From Deltaproteobacteria bacterium (GTDB taxonomy: Bacteria; Desulfobacterota; Binatia; Binatales; Binataceae), in assembly GCA_021780225.1 (NCBI GenBank), contig JAJXZF010000115.1, positions 1 through 52,050 on the forward strand: DNA of 52,050 nt, written 5' to 3'. Shown here piece after piece: positions 1 through 7,740 of the stretch; the first letter of the stretch is position 1, and the number at the start of each line of letters is the position of its first letter. The notes beneath the pieces are model-generated. The model ran no database searches, had not been told where the DNA came from, and saw only the letters and a list, made by a program, of their open reading frames with translations. The position numbers and the translations under genes are program-made.

Positions 1-2
1 CC

Positions 3-458
3 CTGGCCGCGCTCGCCGCCTACGGCTGGCCCGGCAACGTCCGCGAATTCGCCCACGCCATGCAGTCCGCCGCCATGCTCTCCGACCACGACCGCATCTG
101 CGTCGCCGACCTGCCGGAGCACATCTTGCGCGCCGATTCGGACGCCTTGAGCTCATTGCCGGAAATCCAGGACCAACGCGTCGGCGAGCCGCATCTGGCG
201 GTGGTTTCGATGGAACCGGTCGAGTCGGCGCGCCCCGCGGAGGAGTCGCCATTCCTGCTTGACGCAATAATCAAACAAACCCTGATGCGCTCATTGGAGC
301 GGACCGACGGCAATCGGCGCCGCGCCGCGGATTTGCTCGGGGTCTCGCGCTCGACGCTCTATCGGATGCTGAGCCGCTACGGATTATCGGACGACGCCTT
401 GGGCCGGCAGGTCGCGCCGAGTCTTGCGAATCCGGCGCCGCGGCGCGGCGCCGGATGA
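3..458 (+). CDS. NtrC-family sigma54-dependent response regulator, C-terminal part
   Basis: The window opens inside this gene; only the last 151 codons are present. The first visible residues contain the GWPGNVREF signature that closes the sigma54-interaction AAA+ domain. They are followed by a linker and a C-terminal Fis-type helix-turn-helix of about 45 residues (RTDGNRRRAADLLGVSRSTLY), the DNA-binding module of NtrC-family enhancer-binding proteins. It would activate transcription from sigma54 promoters by ATP-driven remodelling. Receiver and Walker motifs lie outside the window, so the signal and partner kinase are unknown. The residue after GNVRE is F rather than the usual L. The stop is at 456-458, and the next gene starts 183 bases on, so they need not be co-transcribed. 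Confidence 0.9.
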   Translation: MAALAAYGWPGNVREFAHAMQSAAMLSDHDRICVADLPEHILRADSDALSSLPEIQDQRVGEPHLAVVSMEPVESARPAEESPFLLDAIIKQTLMRSLERTDGNRRRAADLLGVSRSTLYRMLSRYGLSDDALGRQVAPSLANPAPRRGAG

Positions 459-641
459 CCCGTCAGGCGCAATCCGTTCGGCGGCGCTTCAGCCCAAGGC
501 GCTGGAATTGCCGCGCGGATTTGCGCCACAATAATTGGGCGCGGCCGCGAAGCTTCCGGATGCTGATTCCGGACCCCCTCGCGGCGGCCCGTCGCCGCCT
601 ATACCCAACCGGCGCGCCGCTCGCCGCGGGAGCTTTGCTCA

Positions 642-1802
642 ATGCCGGGAGTCGATCAAATCTGGTCCGAAGCGGTTCGCACATTGGAGCGCGATCGCCC
701 GTTTGCGCTCGCTACGGTTGTCAATGTGCGCGGATCCACGCCGCGCGAAGTCGGCGCCAAGATGCTGATTCGCGCGGATGGACAATTCGGCACAATCGGC
801 GGCGGATGCGGCGAGGCCGAAGTTTTTCGCAAAGCGCGCCTGATGCTCGATGAAAACGGCGCTCAAGCCAGACTTGCCGAAGTTGACCTGACCGGTGATT
901 TCGATCAGCAGGATATCGGCGTCTGCGGCGGCATCATGGATGTCTTTATCGATCTTTGGTCGCCGCGCGATCTTCCGGTGGCGCGCAAACTTGCCGAGTC
1001 CGCCGAGAAAAATCGTCCTGCCGCGCTGCTTACGGTGGTCGACGCCGGAGCGGGCCGCGAATTGCCGGTGGGCGCGAAAGCCGTGATCGATCCCTCGGGA
1101 TGCGGCGGCGAAGGCGTGGTTGTCGAGCTGGGCGGCGCCGCCGTCAACCAGCTCGCCGAACGCGCCGCCGACGCGCGGCCGGGTCTGCTCGAAATCGCCG
1201 GCGATGGCGCGTTGCGTCAGGTGGTCCGAATCGAAAGCGCCGGCGCGCCGCGCCTTTACCTTGACCCGATTACAGGCGCGCAACGCCTGATAATCGCAGG
1301 CGCCGGACATATTGCCCAGCCGTTGTGCGAACTCGGCTCGATGCTGGGCTTTCATGTGACGGTGATCGACGATCGCGCGTCGTTCGCCAATCGTGAGCGT
1401 TTTCCGACGGCGGACGCGATTATCGTCAAACCGTTCGCCGCCGCTATCGACTCGCTTGGTTTCGATCGGCGCTGCTATCTCGTTTCGGTCACCCGCGGCC
1501 ATGCCTATGACGAAGAAGTGTTGCGCGCCGCGCTCAAATATTCCGAGGGCTTTGTCGGGATGATTGGCTCGCGCCGGCGGGCGCGCGCCACGCTCGATCA
1601 TCTCGCGGCCGACGGCTACGATCCGCAACGCCTGCATGAAGTCCATGTGCCGCTCGGACTGGACCTTGGCGCCGAAACGCCCGAAGAAATCGCCGTCGCG
1701 ATTATCGCGGAAATTATTCGCGAGCGGCGCCTCGGGGTGCGCGACGAATTCAACCTGGGCGTCAAAAGCGGCCGTCTCAGCCGCCAGCCGCTCAAACGCT
1801 AA
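642..1802 (+). CDS. xdhC: XdhC/CoxI family molybdoenzyme maturation protein
   Basis: 386 aa. The N-terminal XdhC/CoxI domain shows GSTPREVGAKM (31-41) and GTIGGGCGE (50-58). A C-terminal Rossmann domain shows GAGHIAQPL (220-228), VTRGH (283-287) and MIGSRRR (307-313). Family members bind molybdenum cofactor and help sulfurate and insert it into xanthine dehydrogenase / CO dehydrogenase-type enzymes in the cytoplasm. The length fits the two-domain form. The next gene is a MocA-like nucleotidyltransferase 18 bases downstream on the same strand, which supports a cofactor-maturation operon. No large molybdoenzyme subunit is in the window, so the client is unknown. The ATG at 642 begins MPGVDQIW; no strong ribosome-binding site is visible. 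Confidence 0.9.
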   Translation: MPGVDQIWSEAVRTLERDRPFALATVVNVRGSTPREVGAKMLIRADGQFGTIGGGCGEAEVFRKARLMLDENGAQARLAEVDLTGDFDQQDIGVCGGIMDVFIDLWSPRDLPVARKLAESAEKNRPAALLTVVDAGAGRELPVGAKAVIDPSGCGGEGVVVELGGAAVNQLAERAADARPGLLEIAGDGALRQVVRIESAGAPRLYLDPITGAQRLIIAGAGHIAQPLCELGSMLGFHVTVIDDRASFANRERFPTADAIIVKPFAAAIDSLGFDRRCYLVSVTRGHAYDEEVLRAALKYSEGFVGMIGSRRRARATLDHLAADGYDPQRLHEVHVPLGLDLGAETPEEIAVAIIAEIIRERRLGVRDEFNLGVKSGRLSRQPLKR

Positions 1803-1820
1803 CCCGCTTCGGATCGGTTG

Positions 1821-2423
1821 ATGAGTCAAGCGGGCATTTGTGCGATCTTGCTGGCCGCTGGCGAATCGCGCCGGATGGGGTATCCGAAGCCGCTGCTCAA
1901 GATTGGCGACGATACCTTTATCGGTCATTTAGCGGCTGAAATTCTCGAAGTCATCCCAAGACTCGTTATCGTGTTGGGCGCACATGCCGACCGCGTGCGT
2001 CCCGCGATACCCCGCGACGGCCGAATCGCGGTCCTCGACAATCCCGCCTACGCCCGCGGCCAGCTTTCCTCGCTGAAGGTCGGATTGCGCTTCGCAATCG
2101 CGGAACATGCGCGCGCCGTGGTGGTGCATCTTGCGGACCATCCGAAAGTCGCCGCGACGACCTTTCGCGAGCTGGTCGCCGCGCATGATCGGCTGTCGCG
2201 GCCGATCGTTATCGCACGCTATCAGGGCCGTAGAGGCCATCCGGCGCTCTTTGACGCGGCGGTCTTCGACGAGCTTCTGGACGCTCCCGAGGATCAGGGC
2301 GCGCGGGTGGTCGTCAACGCCGATCCCGGGCGCGTCGCCTACGTTGACGTCGATGATGCGGGGGTGGCGCTCGATCTCGACACGCCAGACGATTTAATCA
2401 AGGCCGGCCTAAAGCAGCATTGA
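1821..2423 (+). CDS. mocA: MobA/MocA-like molybdenum cofactor nucleotidyltransferase
   Basis: 200 aa NTP-transferase fold protein. The N-terminal nucleotide-binding loop is LLAAGESRRMGYPKPLL (about 10-26), and VHLADHP (mid-protein) and GRRGHPALFD match the MocA/MobA_2 group. These enzymes transfer CMP or GMP onto molybdopterin to make the dinucleotide cofactor used by xanthine dehydrogenase-family enzymes. The preceding xdhC gene makes MCD synthesis (MocA type) the likelier role; GMP transfer cannot be excluded from sequence. A TTG sits directly before the ATG at 1821; the ATG was chosen. It is probably co-transcribed with xdhC. Confidence 0.85.
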   Translation: MSQAGICAILLAAGESRRMGYPKPLLKIGDDTFIGHLAAEILEVIPRLVIVLGAHADRVRPAIPRDGRIAVLDNPAYARGQLSSLKVGLRFAIAEHARAVVVHLADHPKVAATTFRELVAAHDRLSRPIVIARYQGRRGHPALFDAAVFDELLDAPEDQGARVVVNADPGRVAYVDVDDAGVALDLDTPDDLIKAGLKQH

Positions 2424-2494
2424 CGACCTATTGGGATTCACTGCGCGACTAGGCATTATGAGAATGTTCAATCGCAATGGCACGATGCGAAATT

Positions 2495-2521
2495 TGTAAC
2501 CGAAACCGGGTATTCGGCGTA
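2495..2521 (+). promoter_or_regulatory. candidate ECF-type promoter for the sigma factor operon
   Basis: TGTAACC (2495-2501) is followed after 16 bases by CGTA (2518-2521), just upstream of the ECF sigma gene at 2535. An AAC core in the -35 and a CGT core in the -10 element are common to many ECF promoters, and autoregulation by the encoded sigma factor is usual. Transcription would begin near 2527-2530, leaving a very short leader. The sequence match is direct; the assignment is inference. Confidence 0.4.
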
Positions 2522-2534
2522 ATAAACGTCAGAG

Positions 2535-3176
2535 ATGTCTGCCGTGCCCGCAATCGAACGTCTTCGGGGGATGACTGCCGTCAGAACCGATGAGGAACTG
2601 ATCGCCGAAGTCCTGTCCGGAGAGACTGCGGCGTTTGCGGAACTGGCCTCGCGCTATCGCGAAAAGGTCGAGCGGTTGTGCGCGCGATTCTTTTCCGATC
2701 GTGAGTTGATTCGCGATCTTGCCCAGGAAAGCATCATCCGTTCGTTTGCCGGCTTGTCCAGCTATCGGGCGGACATGCCGTTTATCGGATGGTTGCGCGC
2801 GATCGTCGCCAACGTCTGCTATGACGAGTTGCGTCGCCGGCAGCGCCGGCCCGAGGAGCTGGTCGCCGACTTCACCGCGGCCGAGCACTTATGGGTGCAA
2901 CTGGTCACTGAGGCCACGCCCGAAGAAATCGTTGAAGCGGCCGAGCAGCGGCGCGAGGCGCATGACCTCGCCCATCAACTGCTCGATTTCCTGCGTCCCG
3001 AAGATCGGATGGTGATGGTGCTCAAGGAGTCGGAAGACCTCAGTGTCAGCGAAATCGCGCAAATTATGGGGTGGAGCGAAGCCAAGGTCAAAATTCGGGC
3101 GTTTCGAGCCCGGCAGATGTTACGCAAGCAAGCTGAGCGGATGTTAACCGTAAAGCGGGGACGAGCGGCGCGATGA
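2535..3176 (+). CDS. ECF-type RNA polymerase sigma factor (RpoE-like)
   Basis: 213 aa, the normal ECF length, with no sigma region 3. Region 2 (about 30-100) includes FAELASRYREKVERLC and DLAQESIIRSFAGLSSYR, then FIGWLRAIVANVCYDELRRR. Region 4 (about 150-205) contains LRPEDRMVMVLKE and the recognition helix area SVSEIAQIMGWSEAKVKIRAFRARQML. It directs core polymerase to stress promoters. Its stop overlaps the next start as ATGA (3173-3176), and the next product is a membrane anti-sigma factor, so the sigma factor is probably held inactive until an envelope signal releases it. A second in-frame ATG at 2571 is possible, but 2535 sits better behind the candidate promoter. Confidence 0.93.
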   Translation: MSAVPAIERLRGMTAVRTDEELIAEVLSGETAAFAELASRYREKVERLCARFFSDRELIRDLAQESIIRSFAGLSSYRADMPFIGWLRAIVANVCYDELRRRQRRPEELVADFTAAEHLWVQLVTEATPEEIVEAAEQRREAHDLAHQLLDFLRPEDRMVMVLKESEDLSVSEIAQIMGWSEAKVKIRAFRARQMLRKQAERMLTVKRGRAAR

Positions 3177-3682
3177 ATTGTTTTGAAGCGCGCAAAGAAT
3201 TTGTTTCGTTTTGGCGGCGGACGCTGGACTTGGAGCGGCGCGCCGGCTTTTCCAGCCATCTGGAGAATTGCGATCGCTGCGACCGATCGTTCCGGCTCTT
3301 CGCGCTTGGCGCTCCGGTGTTTCATTCCGACCGCGAACCCGAAATGGCCTTGCGGCCGGTTTCCGCGCCGCTGCGGCCGCGAATCGCGGTCGCGCGCCGG
3401 CCGATGCGGCTGCGGCGCAGTCCGGCGGTGACCGCGCCGTGGCAAGCGATGGCCGTGGCGGCGCTATTCCTGATGATTGGCGGCGCGTCGGTCTGGTCGG
3501 TGCAGCAATTTCCGTTGCGCGATTTTCCCGACACTTTCGCGGCCGACGATCTGCGCGCCGCGCCCACCGCTTATTTCCCGGATGGCGCGGCGGTCGAGAA
3601 TCCGGCGGAAGAACCCGCGCTGTTCGAATCGATCGCGCCGGATCCAGCCAGTCCAATGAAGGATAATGGCCTTACAGGGTAA
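3173..3682 (+). CDS. membrane anti-sigma factor with zinc-finger (ZAS) motif
   Basis: 169 aa. The N-terminal cytoplasmic part has C3 and H29-x3-C33-x2-C36, the zinc-binding anti-sigma pattern. A basic, proline-rich linker leads to one hydrophobic segment (about 89-106, MAVAALFLMIGGASVWSV) and an acidic periplasmic tail. It should bind and sequester the sigma factor encoded just before it, whose stop codon it overlaps by four bases. It also overlaps the following Spy-like gene by 17 bases. The order sigma, anti-sigma, periplasmic sensor recalls metal-responsive ECF modules such as CnrYXH, although CnrY itself has no zinc finger. The inducing signal is not known. Confidence 0.85.
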   Translation: MNCFEARKEFVSFWRRTLDLERRAGFSSHLENCDRCDRSFRLFALGAPVFHSDREPEMALRPVSAPLRPRIAVARRPMRLRRSPAVTAPWQAMAVAALFLMIGGASVWSVQQFPLRDFPDTFAADDLRAAPTAYFPDGAAVENPAEEPALFESIAPDPASPMKDNGLTG

Positions 3683-4166
3683 GTACGGCTGGTTGGTGTT
3701 GGCGGCCGCGCTGCTGGCCGGATCAGCGATCGGATTCGCCAGCACCACGCTGGCGTATCGGATGCACTGGCTCGAAGCCCCCGGACAAAACCTGATCGAT
3801 CGGATGAGCGAGGATCTCGCGCTTACGCCGTCGCAGCGCGAACAGGTCGGCGAGGTGATGCGCGGCACGCATGACCGAATCACGAACATGCGTGCGGATT
3901 TTCAGCATCAACGGCGCCGCTTGCTGCTCGACGCCTATTTGAAAATCGCCGCGGTTCTTTCGCCGCAACAGCGCGCGCGCTTTGACGGCGAATTCGTGCC
4001 GCCGCGCTTTCGGGAAGATGCGCTCAAGATGGGCCGCAGTTTCGACGCGCCCACGGCTCCGGCCGGCGCGCCGGCGCCGCCCGCCGCCGGAAACCTGCCG
4101 AATTCGTCGGCGCAGACCGCGCCGCGGAACGCCGCCGGGATGCCGATTTCGGCGCCGGCGCCCTGA
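3666..4166 (+). CDS. Spy/CpxP/CnrX-like periplasmic sensor-type protein
   Basis: 166 aa. One N-terminal hydrophobic segment (about 7-27) acts as anchor or uncleaved signal. A helical domain follows with LTPSQREQVGEVM and LSPQQRARFD, the LTxxQ-type repeat of the Spy / ZraP / periplasmic heavy-metal sensor superfamily. The C-terminus is a Pro/Ala-rich tail. Relatives act as periplasmic chaperones or metal sensors that signal to an anti-sigma factor. The gene starts inside the end of the anti-sigma gene (17-base overlap), so the three are one translational unit. No His/Met-rich metal site is obvious, so a misfolding sensor is as likely as a metal sensor. Confidence 0.75.
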   Translation: MALQGKYGWLVLAAALLAGSAIGFASTTLAYRMHWLEAPGQNLIDRMSEDLALTPSQREQVGEVMRGTHDRITNMRADFQHQRRRLLLDAYLKIAAVLSPQQRARFDGEFVPPRFREDALKMGRSFDAPTAPAGAPAPPAAGNLPNSSAQTAPRNAAGMPISAPAP

Positions 4167-4190
4167 CCGCGAAAAAGCCTGATCAAACTG

Positions 4191-4859
4191 TCAAGAGCCC
4201 GCGATATCGCGAATCAGCCGATCCGCTTGATTCGCGATATCCGGATTTTTCGCGCGATCGCCGCTCGCCAGCTTGAGATAGCGCAGCGCCGCGTCGCGAT
4301 TCCCCTGCGTTGCGTAGATCTGCCCGATCCGCAGTTCGGCGAACGACGAGGTCGGATCGATTTGCAGCGCCTTTTGATAGTTCGGCAGCGCCTCGTTCAT
4401 CCGCGGCGGAGTGAACGACATGTAGGCTTCGCCGATATTGAGATAGACGCTCGCTTCGTGCGGCTGGTATTTGAGGAGTTTCTGATAGACTTCGATTACC
4501 TTGCCGAAGTTCGAGCGCGAATTGTAAAACAGCGCCAGGTAGAGGTAGGCGTCGTCGTAGGCCGGATCGAGATCGGTCGCCTGCCACAACAGCTTAACCG
4601 CCTGTGAGCTGTCGGTCATGTTGATCGCGGCCGCGACCAGCGCGCGAGCCTTTTCCGCGTTGGATTCGTCGGCGGGGGCGGCGGACGGCGGCGCGGCCGC
4701 CGGTGCTGGAACGCCCGGAGCGCCGGGAAGCGGCGGCGAGCCGCCGGCCGATTCGGCGATTCCCGCGGGCGAATTGCCCGCGCCGGCAAGCGACGGCGCG
4801 AGCGGAACGATTAGCAGCAGTCCGGCTAGGAACCAGGCATGGGATGTGCGCTCGAACAT
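4191..4859 (-). CDS. exported TPR-repeat protein
   Basis: 222 aa from the ATG at 4859. That start was chosen because it begins with a signal peptide (MFERTSHAWFLAGLLLIVPL...SLAGA); a longer reading upstream has no such feature. A Pro/Ala/Ser-rich linker (about 30-65) precedes TPR repeats (about 75-215): DPAYDDAYLYLALFY, EASVYLNIGEAYM, NEALPNYQKALQIDP, SFAELRIGQIYATQGNRDAALRYL. TPR domains mediate protein contacts; the partner is unknown. It is transcribed away from the alpha/beta hydrolase pair at 4969, with 109 bases between the divergent starts. Confidence 0.85.
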   Translation of the reverse strand: MFERTSHAWFLAGLLLIVPLAPSLAGAGNSPAGIAESAGGSPPLPGAPGVPAPAAAPPSAAPADESNAEKARALVAAAINMTDSSQAVKLLWQATDLDPAYDDAYLYLALFYNSRSNFGKVIEVYQKLLKYQPHEASVYLNIGEAYMSFTPPRMNEALPNYQKALQIDPTSSFAELRIGQIYATQGNRDAALRYLKLASGDRAKNPDIANQADRLIRDIAGS

Positions 4860-4968
4860 AGGTTTCGGATGGAGAGGTCCTGAGCAAAATGGTTGCACGA
4901 TTGAAGTCGATTGCAAAGCCGCCGCGAACGAATTGCGCGCGCGTGGCGGCCCGCGCCGAAGGCCGCCG

Positions 4969-5787
4969 ATGAAAACCTGCGCGTTCGCGGTTGGCGACGG
5001 GATTAAACTCAATTGCGTCGATTTCGGCGGCGAAGGCAAGCCGCCGGTGCTGCTGGTTCATGGCGGCGCGGCGCACGCGCGCTGGTGGGATTTTGTGGCG
5101 GCGGATTTGATCGATCGCTATCACGTGCTGGCGATCGATCAGCGCGGCCATGGCGACAGCGGCTGGAGCGCGGATGGAAGCTACGGCACCCGGCACTATA
5201 TCGCCGATCTCCACGCCATTATCGGGCAATGGGATTTAGGGGCGCCGGTCTTGGTTGGCCACTCGATGGGCGGCCATAACGTGATGTGCCACGCGATTCG
5301 CCACAGCGCGAGCCTGCGCGCGATCGCCGTGATCGACAGTCCGCCGAATTATCCCGCCGACGCGGTCGCGTCGTTGCGCGAGCTGGCGGCGAAACCGGGC
5401 CGCCGTTTCGATTCGCTGGCGGAGGCGATCGCCGGTTTCCGGACCATTCCGGCCGATACGATCGCGACGCCGGAAATTCTCGGGCATGTCGCCGCGCTGT
5501 CGTTTCGGCAGGGCGAAGACGGCAAGTGGGACTATAAATCCGATCGGCGCACGATGATTCGCGATCCGATTCGCGCGTGGGACGGGCTCAAGCAAATTCG
5601 CTGTCCCGCCCTGTTCGTGAAACCCGAAAAGAGCGTGCTCCCGCCCGGCGTGGCGGAGAAGATGGTGGAGCAGCTGGGGCGCGGCCGGATCGCGACCGTA
5701 CCCGCGTCGCATCATCATGTGCCGCTGGACAATCCGCGCGGGCTTGCGGCGGCGCTGCGTCCGTTCCTGGACGACGTGTTTGCATGA
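4969..5787 (+). CDS. alpha/beta hydrolase, first of a tandem pair
   Basis: 272 aa from the ATG at 4969; longer readings run back across the divergent TPR gene and lack homology. HGG (31-33) forms the oxyanion region, RGHGDSGW (59-66) is typical of the family, the nucleophile elbow is GHSMGG with Ser99, and the base is within HHH (248-250). The usual Asp after strand 7 is not obvious; KPEKS carries Glu220 there instead. The fold suggests ester, lactone or C-C bond hydrolysis in the cytoplasm; the substrate cannot be read from sequence. Its last codons overlap the start of the next hydrolase gene as ATGA (5784-5787), so the two are translationally coupled paralogues. Confidence 0.9.
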   Translation: MKTCAFAVGDGIKLNCVDFGGEGKPPVLLVHGGAAHARWWDFVAADLIDRYHVLAIDQRGHGDSGWSADGSYGTRHYIADLHAIIGQWDLGAPVLVGHSMGGHNVMCHAIRHSASLRAIAVIDSPPNYPADAVASLRELAAKPGRRFDSLAEAIAGFRTIPADTIATPEILGHVAALSFRQGEDGKWDYKSDRRTMIRDPIRAWDGLKQIRCPALFVKPEKSVLPPGVAEKMVEQLGRGRIATVPASHHHVPLDNPRGLAAALRPFLDDVFA

Positions 5788-6611
5788 GCGATCCGTCGAG
5801 CGGCTTTATTGAGGGCGAACCGCGGCTTCATTATCTCGAATGGAATCGCACGGCGCCGGCCGCGCTCATCTTGTTGCATGGCAATTCGGCCAACGCATGG
5901 TGGTGGCGCGGCTTCGCCGCGCGGCTCGATCCGCGCCGCTACCGATTGATCGCGCTCGATTTGCGCGGTCACGGCGACAGCGGATGGGCGCGGCCGGCCG
6001 CCTACGCGCCTGAAGATTACGCCGCCGACGCCTTGCGCGCGCTGGCGGCGTTGCGCGTGAATCAGCCGGTGGTGATTGGCCACAGCATGGGCGGAATCGC
6101 GACGGTCGCCTTCGCCGCACGTTATCCGCATGCGGCGCGCGCCGCAGTCGCGGTGGATATCGCGGTGACTTCGTCGCCGCGGCGCAATCGCTACCTGGCG
6201 CGGCTGAAGGCGCTGCCGACCGTTATCTATCCTGACCTTGAGACGGCGCGGGCGCGCTTTCGCCTGATGCCGAACGACGGCGAAATTCCGCCGGAGGCGA
6301 TCGCGGAAATCGCCGAACGGAGCCTCAAGCGGCTGGACGACGGCCGCTACACGATGAAGTTCGATCGCGAAAGCTTCTTCGGCAGCGACGGACTTGACGT
6401 GCCCGCCGCGCTCGCGTCGATGCGGATGCCGACCTTGCTGGTGCGCGCCGGGATGAGCCGGATCATGACCGCGGAGGCGGCCGCGCGCGCCGCCGCCTCC
6501 AATCGGCTCGTCGAGCTGGTTGAAATTCCGGCGACTCATCATCATCTGCCGCTCGAACGGCCCGATCTGTTGGCCGCCGCCGTCGCCGATTTCGTCGCGC
6601 GGCTTGGCTAA
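5784..6611 (+). CDS. alpha/beta hydrolase, second of a tandem pair
   Basis: 275 aa from the ATG at 5784, which overlaps the stop of the preceding paralogue. HGNSANAWWW (32-41), RGHGDSGW (61-68), GHSMGG with Ser101 and HHHLPLERP with His252-254 align with the first copy, so this looks like a tandem duplication. At the usual acid position the sequence is RAGMSRIMT with no Asp or Glu, so the catalytic acid must sit elsewhere or the activity is altered. The two proteins may handle related substrates or act in sequence. Substrate unknown. Confidence 0.9.
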   Translation: MSDPSSGFIEGEPRLHYLEWNRTAPAALILLHGNSANAWWWRGFAARLDPRRYRLIALDLRGHGDSGWARPAAYAPEDYAADALRALAALRVNQPVVIGHSMGGIATVAFAARYPHAARAAVAVDIAVTSSPRRNRYLARLKALPTVIYPDLETARARFRLMPNDGEIPPEAIAEIAERSLKRLDDGRYTMKFDRESFFGSDGLDVPAALASMRMPTLLVRAGMSRIMTAEAAARAAASNRLVELVEIPATHHHLPLERPDLLAAAVADFVARLG

Positions 6612-6732
6612 ACCGGCCGCATGAACGCGGCGTCTGAATCGTTACGACTCGATCGGCGCTATGCTAGGTTGCGCTCAAGCGGTCGTTTGCTTGATTGGCG
6701 GCGCGCTTGATCAACGGTGACGGCAGGTCGCA

Positions 6733-7740
6733 ATGCCCCAAATCAAAGAGACGATTTTCGCGCCGCCGCTTGAAGGCGGCGAATGGTTGCAGCACGGGCC
6801 GGTCGATCTGGAACGGGTGCGCGGCAAAGCGGTCATCCTGGTCGATTTCTGGGACTATAGCTGCGTGAATTGTCTGCGGACGCTTCCTTATGTCGCGGAG
6901 TGGCATCGCCGCTACGCGGATTCCGGATTGATTATCGCCGGGGTCCACGCGCCGGAATTCAGCTTCGCCCGCGACCGCCCGCTGGTGGCCGCGGCGATCG
7001 GCGAACTGAAACTTGAATATCCGGTGGTGCTTGACAGCGACTACCGAATCTGGCGCGCCTACTCGAATCGCTACTGGCCCGCCAAATATCTAATCGACGC
7101 CCAGGGCAGGCTGCGCTATTACCATTTCGGCGAAGGAATGTACGCCGAGATCGAGACGCGAATTCAGGCTTTGCTCAATGAGCTTAATCCCGCCGCGGCC
7201 TTTCCGCCGCCGATGGCTCCGGTGCGGCCGAGCGACCATCCGGGCGCGCTCTGTTATCGGGTGACGCCGGAGCTTTATCTTGGTTACGAACGCGGTCAAT
7301 TCGGCAATCCCGCGGGCGTGGTTCAGGAATGCGAGGCGGATTATGTCGATCCGGGCCGCCACGCCGAGGGCGCGATCTACCTCGGAGGGCGCTGGACGGT
7401 CGGCCGCGAGGGGGCAAGCGCCGCGGCTTCAGGCGCCACGATTTCGTTACGTTACACCGCGCGGGACGTGAATCTGGTGATGAGTCCATCGGCCAACGGC
7501 GCGGCGCGCGTCGCAATCGAACTGACCGGAAACCATCGCCCCGGCGCCGACGTGAAAGTTGACGGCGGCCGAATGGCCGTCAATGTCGATCGCGCACGGA
7601 TGTACGAGCTGGCGACCAACGATTCCGTCGAGGCGGGCGGCATGACGCTGCGCATGCCGGATGCGGGCGCGACCGCCTATGCCTTCACTTTCATTTCTTG
7701 TGTGGCCGCAGGGGAGGGCGCTGATGAAAAAGCCAGATGA
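6733..7740 (+). CDS. thioredoxin-like redoxin with DipZ-type C-terminal domain
   Basis: 335 aa. The N-terminal thioredoxin fold carries the redox motif WDYSCVNCLR, with Cys44 and Cys47, the variant typical of redoxin/DipZ (CcdA-Trx) proteins. The C-terminal half (about 180-325) is beta-rich and resembles the carbohydrate-binding-like domain that follows thioredoxin in DipZ. Unlike full DipZ there is no CcdA membrane domain, and no signal peptide is visible, so it is predicted to be cytoplasmic. It may act as a disulfide reductase or peroxiredoxin-like protein. The sirtuin gene begins inside its last 17 bases, so the two are coupled. Confidence 0.8.
   Translation: MPQIKETIFAPPLEGGEWLQHGPVDLERVRGKAVILVDFWDYSCVNCLRTLPYVAEWHRRYADSGLIIAGVHAPEFSFARDRPLVAAAIGELKLEYPVVLDSDYRIWRAYSNRYWPAKYLIDAQGRLRYYHFGEGMYAEIETRIQALLNELNPAAAFPPPMAPVRPSDHPGALCYRVTPELYLGYERGQFGNPAGVVQECEADYVDPGRHAEGAIYLGGRWTVGREGASAAASGATISLRYTARDVNLVMSPSANGAARVAIELTGNHRPGADVKVDGGRMAVNVDRARMYELATNDSVEAGGMTLRMPDAGATAYAFTFISCVAAGEGADEKAR

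Noticed and set aside
639-1928. A 429-codon open frame antisense to xdhC
   Set aside because: It mirrors xdhC codons in a GC-rich gene, shows no domain, and xdhC is clearly real.
4618-4968. A 117-residue N-terminal extension of the first alpha/beta hydrolase
   Set aside because: It is antisense to the TPR protein and its promoter, is low-complexity Ala/Gly/Pro, and the hydrolase fold begins after 4969.
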